Positions 57,656 through 64,000 of a stretch of 64,000 nucleotides of DNA are shown here, in pieces. The notes below the pieces were generated by a model. The model searched no databases. It was given only the letters and a program-made list of their open reading frames with translations, and was not told where the DNA came from. Numbering within the stretch: position 1 is the stretch's first letter; every line of letters starts with the position of its first letter. The stretch comes from Sphingomonas kyeonggiensis (GTDB lineage Bacteria > Pseudomonadota > Alphaproteobacteria > Sphingomonadales > Sphingomonadaceae), in the NCBI RefSeq assembly GCF_030812785.1, contig NZ_JAUSTJ010000001.1, forward strand, positions 620,001-684,000. Direction: 5' to 3'. The position numbers were made by a program, and so were the translations under genes.

Positions 57656-58275
57656 TGCAGCGTGCCGCTCTCGTCGCCGTCGTGGCGGCCGTAGAATTGC
57701 ATCAGCTGGACGATCAGCTCGGATCGTTCGCTGAGCGTGTCCGCCTCGAGCAAGGCCTGTTTCGAGGCGGTGTCGAACGGGGCGATCTGGGCGATGCCGT
57801 TGACCAGCGATTCGTCGTCGAGCCGCGACACCGCTTCCCAATCGACCGCATAGCCCAGCCCATCGGCGAAGCGCCGCGATTCGATCTCCAGCGCCGCGCG
57901 CTCGGCCAGCGCGAGGATCTCGCTATCGCCCACCGTCTCCAGCTCGGCCTCGACCTGGCGGAACGGCGTCGTGACGTCGAGCTCGCGCAGCACGGCGAAC
58001 CGGGCCAGCCCTTCGAGGACGATGTCGAACCGCCCGTCGTCCAGCGCCTCGACCTCGGCGATCCGGCCGACACAGCCGATGTCGAACAGGGCAGGCGGGC
58101 TGGCGCTGTCGCGCGGCTGGATCATCCCGATCCGCCGGTCACGGGCGAGCGCATCGGATACCATCGCCCGGTAGCGCGGCTCGAAGATGTGCAGCGGCAG
58201 GTGCATGCGGGGAAAGAGCAGCGCGCCGCCGAGCGGGAATACCGAAAGGCGCGCGATCTTCCCCGAGGCGATCAT
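57652..58275 (-). CDS. LON peptidase substrate-binding-domain protein
   Basis: A 207-aa protein consisting only of the Lon N-terminal (LAN) domain: LSVFPLGGALLFPRMHLPLHIFEPRYRAMV, IGMIQPRD, FDIGCVGRIAEVEALDDGRFDIVLEG and the helical tail. There is no ATPase or protease part. Such stand-alone LAN proteins are widespread in alphaproteobacteria; role unproven. Overlaps the thioredoxin gene by 4 nt. Confidence 0.92.
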   Translation of the reverse strand: MIASGKIARLSVFPLGGALLFPRMHLPLHIFEPRYRAMVSDALARDRRIGMIQPRDSASPPALFDIGCVGRIAEVEALDDGRFDIVLEGLARFAVLRELDVTTPFRQVEAELETVGDSEILALAERAALEIESRRFADGLGYAVDWEAVSRLDDESLVNGIAQIAPFDTASKQALLEADTLSERSELIVQLMQFYGRHDGDESGTLQ

Positions 58276-59174
58276 CCGAACAGGATCGCCGACAGCTTGC
58301 GGCGCTGTGCCGAGACCCAGGGATCCTCGAGCCCGACCGCCTCGAACAGCTTGAGCAGCCGCTGGCGTGCGGCGCCGTCGTTCCACGCGCGGTCGTCCTG
58401 CACCATGGCGAGCAGGGTCGCGGCGGCGCCGTCGCGGTCGCCCGAGGCCATCTGGCCGCCGGCGAGCTCGTAGCGCGCTTCCATGTCGCCGGTCGCCGCC
58501 TGGGCGGCGAGGCCGCTGAGGTCCTCGACCGGAGTCGCTTCCCTGGCGAGCGCGATCGCGGCGCGGGCCTGCTCGATCTCTGCGCCCTTGGCGTCCTCGG
58601 GCAGCGCTGCGAGCACCGCCTCGGCCTCGTCGGTCCGGCCCAGCGCGAGCAGCGCGCGGGCGCGGCCGGCGGCGATCTGCGCGTGTTCGGGCGCCAGTTC
58701 GGCGATCTGCTCGAAGATCGAGAGCGCGCGCTCGGCATCGCCCTCGGCCAGCACCTGCTCGCCCATCGCGATCAGCGGTTCCAGCTCGGCCTCCGCCTGG
58801 GCGTCGGCGCTGTCCACCGGGATCTGGCGCAGGATCTGGTCGAGCATCGTGCGCAGCTGCGATTCGGTGCGCGCCGAGCTGAGGTCGGCGACCAGCTGGC
58901 CCTGGAACATCGCATAGACGGTCGGGATCGAGCGGACCTGGAACTGGCTGGCGATGAACTGATTCGCATCGACATCGACCTTGGCGAGCGTCACGCCCTT
59001 GCCGGCATAGTCCGCGGCGACCTTTTCGAGCACCGGCGCCAGCGCCTTGCACGGGCCGCACCACTCCGCCCAGAAATCGATGATGACCAGGCTGGTCATC
59101 GAGGGCTCGACGACGTCGCGGCGGAATGCGTCGACGGCTTCCTTCTCCGCGGGGGTGAGTCCAAGCGTGGCCAA
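58272..59174 (-). CDS. Thioredoxin-TPR protein (CnoX/YbbN-like)
   Basis: A 300-aa protein: an N-terminal thioredoxin domain with WAEWCGPCKALAPVL near residue 38 and RSIPTVYAMF, then a helical tetratricopeptide-like part (ALSIFEQIAELAPEHAQIAAG, GRTDEAEAVLAALP, YELAGGQMASGDRDGAAATL). YbbN (CnoX) acts as a holdase/co-chaperone that protects proteins from oxidation. E. coli CnoX has SXXC; here both cysteines of the CGPC pair are kept, so oxidoreductase activity is plausible. First gene of a three-gene operon. Confidence 0.93.
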   Translation of the reverse strand: MATLGLTPAEKEAVDAFRRDVVEPSMTSLVIIDFWAEWCGPCKALAPVLEKVAADYAGKGVTLAKVDVDANQFIASQFQVRSIPTVYAMFQGQLVADLSSARTESQLRTMLDQILRQIPVDSADAQAEAELEPLIAMGEQVLAEGDAERALSIFEQIAELAPEHAQIAAGRARALLALGRTDEAEAVLAALPEDAKGAEIEQARAAIALAREATPVEDLSGLAAQAATGDMEARYELAGGQMASGDRDGAAATLLAMVQDDRAWNDGAARQRLLKLFEAVGLEDPWVSAQRRKLSAILFG

Positions 59175-59351
59175 GGCGGTGCTCCTGAAAATGCACTGTT
59201 ACGGTTGTGCGCTTATGTGGGCTTTCCGGGCGAAAGCGCCAAGCCTCTAAAAAAACTGCACGCTTGGGGTTGCCGACCCCAAAAGCCGGTGCTACTGGCC
59301 GCGCCTCACCCAGCCCGGTGGCGCTTCGCTGCCCCGGACTAGAACGCCAGA

Positions 59352-59426
<75 letters not shown>

Positions 59427-59557
59427 GCGTTTTCTGCCGGATTACCGGCACTTATCCAGGAAACTTGAGAGAACGCTCTGGCGCGCGGTGACGTATGCTC
59501 GCGCTATGCCATGGGATGGCTTGCGCAGTTGCGGGTCGCGGTGACAAAGTGTTTCCG

Positions 59558-59959
59558 ATGATCGCACGGCTCGCTCTGGCGCTTGGCGCCGCCCTTCTCG
59601 TCTCCGCCGCCCCGCTTCCCGACGGGATCGAGGGCGTCTGGCGCAATCCGCACAACAGCGTCCACATCCGCTACGAATCCTGCGGCAAGGGCGCGATCTG
59701 CGGCACCGTCGTCTGGGCGAGCGACAAGGCCATCGCGGATGCGAAGCGCGGCGGCACCGACAGCCTGATCGGCACGCAGATCTTCCGCGACCTCTACAAG
59801 GCCGGGCCGAATCGCTGGAAGGGCCGGGTGTTCGTTCCCGATATCAAGAAGACGTTCTCGGGCACGGTGACGATCGAAGGCGACAGGATGATCGGCCGCG
59901 GCTGCCTGTTGCTCGGCGTCGGCTGCAAGTCGCAGACCTGGTCGCGAATCACCGAGTGA
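59558..59959 (+). CDS. DUF2147 exported protein, copy 1
   Basis: A 133-aa protein with signal peptide MIARLALALGAALLVSAAP and a compact DUF2147 domain: GIEGVWRNPHNSVHIRYESCG, ICGTVVWASDKAIADAKRGG, VFVPDIKKTFSGTVTIEG, GRGCLLLGVGCKSQTWSRI. Cysteines form pairs near both ends. It is a paralogue of the next gene, 96 bp downstream. The ATG at 59558 starts the signal peptide. Function unknown; periplasmic location inferred. Confidence 0.88.
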   Translation: MIARLALALGAALLVSAAPLPDGIEGVWRNPHNSVHIRYESCGKGAICGTVVWASDKAIADAKRGGTDSLIGTQIFRDLYKAGPNRWKGRVFVPDIKKTFSGTVTIEGDRMIGRGCLLLGVGCKSQTWSRITE

Positions 59960-60055
59960 TTCGGAACGCTGGGTTTCCATAAGCGCCTCTTGTTACGCGG
60001 GCGCACGCTTTCCACTTCAGCGGGCATACAGGTTCCAACCGCAAGAAGTCCCGCC

Positions 60056-60478
60056 ATGTTCGGTAAAATTCTTCGGGCGATTCTGCCCGCGTTCGTGCTG
60101 TTCTCGCTCGCGTCTCCCGCTTCGGCCGGTTCGCCGCCCGACGCGCCGATCGCCAGCGAATGGCGCAATCCCAGCAACAGCGTCCATGTCCGCATCGATA
60201 ATTGCGGCGGCGCGGTGTGCGGCACGGTCACCTGGGCGAGCGACAAGGCGATTGCCGATGCCAGGCGCGGCGGCACGAATCAGCTGATCGGCACCCGGTT
60301 GTTCCGCGATCTCAAGCCCGCCGGCCCCGGCAAGTGGAGCGGCAAGGTGTTCGTCCCCGACATCCGCCAGACCTTTTCGGGCACGATCCAGTTCCAGGAC
60401 GGCGACAAGATGGTCGGCAAGGGCTGCGTGCTGTTCGGCATCATCTGCAAGGCGCAGACCTGGTCGCGCGTGCGCTGA
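60056..60478 (+). CDS. DUF2147 exported protein, copy 2
   Basis: A 140-aa protein with signal peptide (MFGKILRAILPAFVLFSLASPASA) and the same domain as copy 1: SEWRNPSNSVHVRIDNCG, VCGTVTWASDKAIADARRGG, VFVPDIRQTFSGTIQFQDG, GKGCVLFGIICKAQTWSRV. Sequence identity between the copies is evident by eye over the mature parts. Start at 60056. Confidence 0.88.
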   Translation: MFGKILRAILPAFVLFSLASPASAGSPPDAPIASEWRNPSNSVHVRIDNCGGAVCGTVTWASDKAIADARRGGTNQLIGTRLFRDLKPAGPGKWSGKVFVPDIRQTFSGTIQFQDGDKMVGKGCVLFGIICKAQTWSRVR

Positions 60479-60513
60479 ATCTGTTTGGAAATGCGCGAGG
60501 GCGCATTTCGAGA

Positions 60514-60533
60514 CGGTGCCGGCCCGCTCCCCC
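60514..60533 (+). repeat. Solo half of the GGTGCCGGCCCGC repeat
   Basis: These 20 bases are identical to 44766-44785, the left arm of the paired repeat before leuS. No partner arm follows, so this is a degraded or solo copy, in the 116-bp gap 60479-60594. Confidence 0.7.
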
Positions 60534-60594
60534 ACAACTGTTTGAAAGCAGCCTTCGGGCTGGCAGCCCCGACCGGAACGTTTAGGGTACCTGC

Positions 60595-61407
60595 ATGAGC
60601 AACGCACCCATTCGAGTCGGCATCGGCGGCTGGACCTTCGAGCCCTGGCGCGGGACCTTCTATCCCGAGAAGCTCTCCCAGAAGAAGGAGCTCGAATATG
60701 CGTCGCGCCAGCTGAGCGCGATCGAGATCAACGGCACCTATTATTCGAGCTTCAAGCCCGCAACCTTCGAAGGCTGGGCGAAGACGGTGCCCGACGGCTT
60801 CGTCTTCGCGGTGAAGGGCTCGCGCTTCTGCACCAATCGCAAGGTGCTGGCGGATGCCGGCGAATCGGTCGCGAAGTTCGTCGGCCAGGGGATCGTCGAG
60901 CTGGGCGATCGGCTCGGGCCGCTGATGTGGCAGTTCATGGCCACCAAGAAGTTCGATGCCGCCGATTTCGGCGCGTTCCTCGATCTGCTTCCGCGCGTGC
61001 ATGAAGGGGTGAAGCTCCGCCACGCCGTCCAGGTACGGCACGAGAGCTTCGCCGTGCCCGAGTTCGTCGATCTGTGCCGAAAGGCCGGGGTGGCGATCGT
61101 CTATGCCGATTCGCCGCAATATCCGGCGATCGCCGATATCACCGGCGATTTCGTCTATGCCCGGCTCGAGGCCGGTGAGGACGAGAATGTCTTCTGCTAT
61201 CCCGAGGGCGATCTGCCGCGCTGGACCGATGCGGCGCGGACCTGGGCCGCGGGCGGGCGTCCCGAAGGCCTTCCCTATGTCGAGGGGCGCAACCCGCCGG
61301 CCACGCGACGCGAAACCTTCATCTTCTTCATCCATGGCGGCAAGGTTCGCGCGCCGGCGGCGGCGCAGGAGCTGATCCGCCGGCTCGACGAGTCGAATCC
61401 GGGCTGA
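60595..61407 (+). CDS. DUF72 family protein (YecE-like)
   Basis: A 270-aa TIM-barrel-like protein: IRVGIGGWTFEPWRGTFYPE, LSAIEINGTYYSSFKPATF, FVFAVKGSRFCTNRK, GPLMWQFMATKKF, HAVQVRHESF and FVYARLEAGEDEN. Family-wide residues are kept, but no enzymatic activity is established for DUF72. After its stop, 61408-61685 (278 bp) shows no gene; it holds the leader of the TonB receptor. Confidence 0.93.
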   Translation: MSNAPIRVGIGGWTFEPWRGTFYPEKLSQKKELEYASRQLSAIEINGTYYSSFKPATFEGWAKTVPDGFVFAVKGSRFCTNRKVLADAGESVAKFVGQGIVELGDRLGPLMWQFMATKKFDAADFGAFLDLLPRVHEGVKLRHAVQVRHESFAVPEFVDLCRKAGVAIVYADSPQYPAIADITGDFVYARLEAGEDENVFCYPEGDLPRWTDAARTWAAGGRPEGLPYVEGRNPPATRRETFIFFIHGGKVRAPAAAQELIRRLDESNPG

Positions 61408-61685
61408 GATCAGCCGCGGGTCCGGCCTTTTCGGCGCCCGAATCCGTCGCATTTCCGCCATTTTCCGGGGGCGGCTGCGCGGACTCGAAATGTCGCGGAC
61501 ACACCCCGGTAAAGATGCGTGCCTTTCGGGATACAGGCCGAAGGCAAAGCGCAACCCCCTATCATCGCCCGCTTTACGCGCGAATCTCCCGCTTTCATCC
61601 CGGCGCCAGCGTGCATGCCGTCCCCCGGCATGTGCCTGTTCGTAACCCGCGCGGCGTTTGTGCGGGACAGTATGAAAAGGGTATC

Positions 61686-64000
61686 ATGTTTACGCGTAAT
61701 ATCGCTCGCACGCTGCGTGCAGGGACTGCGCTCTCGGCGCTGACCCTGGCCACCGGCCTCCTCGCCGTCCCCGCCTTCGCGCAGGACACCGCCCCCACCC
61801 CCACCGACCAGACCGCCCCGGAAACCCCGGCGGCCGACGAAGCCCCCGAAATCGTCGTCACCGGCTCGCTGTTCGCGACCAAGGTGACCACCTCGCCGGT
61901 GACCACCGTCACTGCCGAAAACCTTGACCAGCGCGGCATCAGCACCGTCCAGGACGGCCTGCAGCGTCTCGCCGCCAACAATGGCCCGACGCTCACCAAC
62001 AGCTTCTCGGCCAACGGCGCGTTCGCCGGCGGCGCCTCGGCGATCTCGCTCCGCGGCCTGTCGACCAACTCGACCCTGGTGCTGTTCGACGGCCTGCGCG
62101 CGGCCTATTATCCGCTCGCCGACGATGCGACCCGCAACTTCGTCGACCTCAACACGATTCCGGACGACATCGTCGACCGCGTCGAAGTGCTGAAGGACGG
62201 CGCTTCGTCGAGCTACGGCGCCGACGCGATCGCGGGTGTGGTCAACATCATCACCAAGCGCCAGTTCAAGGGCCTGTCGGCCCGCGCCGAAGCCGGCGTC
62301 TCGCAGGACGGCGTCGGTGCCACCCAGCGCTTCTCGGTCACCGCGGGCACCGGCGATCTCGATAGCGACGGCTTCAACGCCTATGTCAGCGGCTTCTACT
62401 ACCATGCCGACCCGGTCTACACGCGCGACCTGCGCGCACCGTTCAACTCGGACGACAAGACCGGAATCGGCGGCCCGAACGACCTCGTGAACGGCGACAA
62501 TTTCGCGTCCACCTACGCCGGTTCGAATCTCTACGTCGCACCGAGCGCGGGCGGCCGGTACCAGCTGCTCGGCGGCGGCTGCGCCAATGGCAGCCTGATC
62601 CAGACCACCGCTGCGCAGCAGACTGCCGACGGCCATGAGCAGCTGCCGACCTCGCTCTGCCAGCAGGACATGACCAACCGCTACGGTGTGGTCGCCCCGC
62701 AGGTCGATCGCTTCGGCATCACCGCCCATGTCGCCAAGACCTTCGGCGATTCGGCCGAGGCCTATCTCGAGCTGAACTTCCAGCAGTCGCGCAGCCAGTA
62801 TAGCGGCACCGCGTCGACCATCTACGCCAACGCGCCGGCGGGCATCTTCAATGCGCCCTATTCGACGCGTGGCAGCGGTGCGAGCTTCGCGCCGGGCTCG
62901 GGCGCGCTGACGCTTCCGGTCTATGTCTGCGCCGCGCGCGTGAACTGCACCGCGGCCAATGGCACGCTCAACCCGAACAACCCGTTCGCGGCTACCGGCG
63001 ACACGGCGACCCTGATCGGCGCAATGCCGAACTTCACCCGCTATGACGAGACGCGCAGCCGCGTGTACCGCGCAGCCGCCGGCATCAAGGGCAGCTTCGG
63101 CGACGACTGGAACTACAAGGTCGACGCCACCGCGATGCACACCGACCTGCGTCGTTCGTTCAGCGGCTATGTCTACATCCAGCACCTGCTCGATGTGATC
63201 GCCGACGGCTCGTACAACTTCGTCAATCCGTCGGCGAACAGCCAGGCGATCCAGGACTATCTGGCGCCGAGCTTCAACAGCGATGCGTCCTCGGATCTCT
63301 ACCAGGTCCAGGCGAGCGTGAACAAGGCGCTGTTCCAGCTTCCGGGCGGCCCGGCGCAGATCGGCTTCGGCGGATCGTTCTTCTACGAGGCGGTCGACGC
63401 CCCCTCGGCGAACAGCGACATCAACGGCCCGACCCAGCGTTACTTCACGATCAACGCGTTCGGCACCAAGGGCAACCGCACGGTCACCTCGGGCTTCGGC
63501 GAGCTCAGCCTGCCGGTGCTCAAGCAGGTCGAGCTCAACCTCTCGGGCCGCTATGACCACTACTCGACCGGTCAGGGCTATTTCTCGCCGAAGGTCGGCG
63601 CGAAGTTCACCCCGTTCGACATGCTGACGGTGCGCGGTACCTGGTCGCGTGGTTTCCGTATCCCGTCCTTCGGCGAAGCCAATGCGCTGCCGACCACGGG
63701 CTATGTCAACAACACGGCCGGCCTGTTCAACGATGCGTATCTGGCCCAGTATGGCTGCACCACCGGCAACTTCAGCACGGCCTGCCCGCAGTATCTGCGC
63801 AATGCCAGCTACGGCGCGACGACGCTCGCCTCGCCGGACCTGAAGCCGGAGAAGTCGCGCAGCATCACGCTGGGCGCGGTGTTCCAGCCGATCCGCAACG
63901 TCTCGCTCTCGGTCGATTACTTCAACATCAAGAAGACCGACGCGATCACGTCGCTCTCCTCGGCGGCGGCGCTGCGTGCCTATTATGCCGGCCAGCCGAT
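61686..64000 (+). CDS. TonB-dependent receptor, C-terminus cut by window end
   Basis: Outer-membrane active transporter of unknown ligand. The frame is open for 771 codons to the window end. It has a signal peptide (RAGTALSALTLATGLLAVPAFA), an Asp/Thr/Pro-rich stretch, the TonB-box-like EIVVTGS near residue 55, and the plug domain with VQDGLQRLAANNGP, ISLRGLSTNSTLVLFDGLR and DRVEVLKDGASSSYGADAIAGVVNII (split over residues about 145-180). The barrel follows, with SRGFRIPSFGEANAL and LKPEKSRSITLGA. An AAAAGGG ribosome-binding site precedes ATG 61686. A 716-aa open frame on the minus strand here is a shadow. Confidence 0.94.
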   Translation, partial: MFTRNIARTLRAGTALSALTLATGLLAVPAFAQDTAPTPTDQTAPETPAADEAPEIVVTGSLFATKVTTSPVTTVTAENLDQRGISTVQDGLQRLAANNGPTLTNSFSANGAFAGGASAISLRGLSTNSTLVLFDGLRAAYYPLADDATRNFVDLNTIPDDIVDRVEVLKDGASSSYGADAIAGVVNIITKRQFKGLSARAEAGVSQDGVGATQRFSVTAGTGDLDSDGFNAYVSGFYYHADPVYTRDLRAPFNSDDKTGIGGPNDLVNGDNFASTYAGSNLYVAPSAGGRYQLLGGGCANGSLIQTTAAQQTADGHEQLPTSLCQQDMTNRYGVVAPQVDRFGITAHVAKTFGDSAEAYLELNFQQSRSQYSGTASTIYANAPAGIFNAPYSTRGSGASFAPGSGALTLPVYVCAARVNCTAANGTLNPNNPFAATGDTATLIGAMPNFTRYDETRSRVYRAAAGIKGSFGDDWNYKVDATAMHTDLRRSFSGYVYIQHLLDVIADGSYNFVNPSANSQAIQDYLAPSFNSDASSDLYQVQASVNKALFQLPGGPAQIGFGGSFFYEAVDAPSANSDINGPTQRYFTINAFGTKGNRTVTSGFGELSLPVLKQVELNLSGRYDHYSTGQGYFSPKVGAKFTPFDMLTVRGTWSRGFRIPSFGEANALPTTGYVNNTAGLFNDAYLAQYGCTTGNFSTACPQYLRNASYGATTLASPDLKPEKSRSITLGAVFQPIRNVSLSVDYFNIKKTDAITSLSSAAALRAYYAGQP

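Noticed and set aside
61410..63560. 716-aa open frame on the minus strand
   Set aside because: Antisense to the TonB-dependent receptor, whose plug and barrel motifs are clear on the plus strand.

Overview
The window is a high-GC, gene-dense stretch of an alphaproteobacterial chromosome, most likely from a sphingomonad (Sphingomonas or a close relative). Family content supports this: a class I lysyl-tRNA synthetase, MmcB, DUF1491, DUF3576 and DUF2147 proteins, carotenoid hydroxylase CrtZ, EtfBA, and a large TonB-dependent receptor with Ala-rich leader. The order hemE-hemJ-rho ... mnmE-mnmG-rsmG-parA-parB-holA-lptE-leuS is also that of an alphaproteobacterial origin region. I see no phage, insertion sequence or CRISPR array. 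The only clearly foreign-looking stretch is a roughly 1 kb AT-richer island carrying an HNH-like gene (10620-11575).

The central feature is the likely chromosomal replication origin. The 302-bp gap at 28083-28384 between ppsR (the DUF299/UPF0085 gene, RP001-type) and hemE is the arrangement known for oriC in Caulobacter and Rickettsia. It holds several DnaA-box-like sequences and an AT-rich end. Genes from 18.8 to 28.1 kb run mostly leftward and genes from 28.4 to 40.6 kb run mostly rightward, away from this gap. Ten kb to the right lies parAB, and parS-like palindromes are scattered over the window (6.1, 31.4, 34.2, 36.0, 37.9, 38.4 and 55.3 kb), with the best ones around mnmE-parA. FtsK (52.4-54.7 kb) adds a further chromosome-handling gene.

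Layout. 0-9.3 kb: a DinG-like helicase (cut by the window start) coupled to a membrane protein, a small secreted protein, lysK-nhaA, an MFS exporter, and a second secreted protein sharing a domain with the first. 9.4-11.6 kb: a second MFS exporter and the HNH island. 11.6-18.7 kb: an LprI-like protein, etfBA, sucC, crtZ, msrB and a PBP1A. 18.8-28.1 kb: small leftward operons for a YgjP-like metalloprotein and YcgN-like protein, SCO, MmcB, SleB, DUF1491/thioesterase/PtsN, the hibernation factor, and the coupled set ppsR-maf-aroE-coaE-dnaQ reading away from oriC. 28.4-32.2 kb: hemE, hemJ, rho, terC. 32.2-34.4 kb: leftward serine hydrolase, dienelactone hydrolase and ogt. 34.5-40.6 kb: the rightward mnmE-mnmG-rsmG-parA-parB block. 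40.7-45.3 kb: leftward leuS-lptE-holA and a DUF3576 lipoprotein. 45.5-51.4 kb: an outer-membrane-like protein, a ThiE-like protein, YggS, a HAD phosphatase, and xthA-ribA-unknown-exonuclease. 51.6-59.2 kb: lolA, ftsK, a UbiH-type hydroxylase, unknown secreted proteins, a LON-domain protein and a CnoX-like thioredoxin. 59.3-64 kb: tRNA-Gly(GCC), two tandem DUF2147 proteins, a DUF72 protein and a TonB-dependent receptor cut by the window end.

Many neighbours overlap by 1-4 nt (ATGA, GTGA, TTGA), and several genes use GTG, TTG or, for hemE, apparently CTG starts. Long paired inverted repeats of a REP-like type sit between genes at 18.7, 44.8, 46.3 and 48.3 kb. Start sites were chosen by hand from ribosome-binding sites, overlaps and family N-termini. 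No database search was run.
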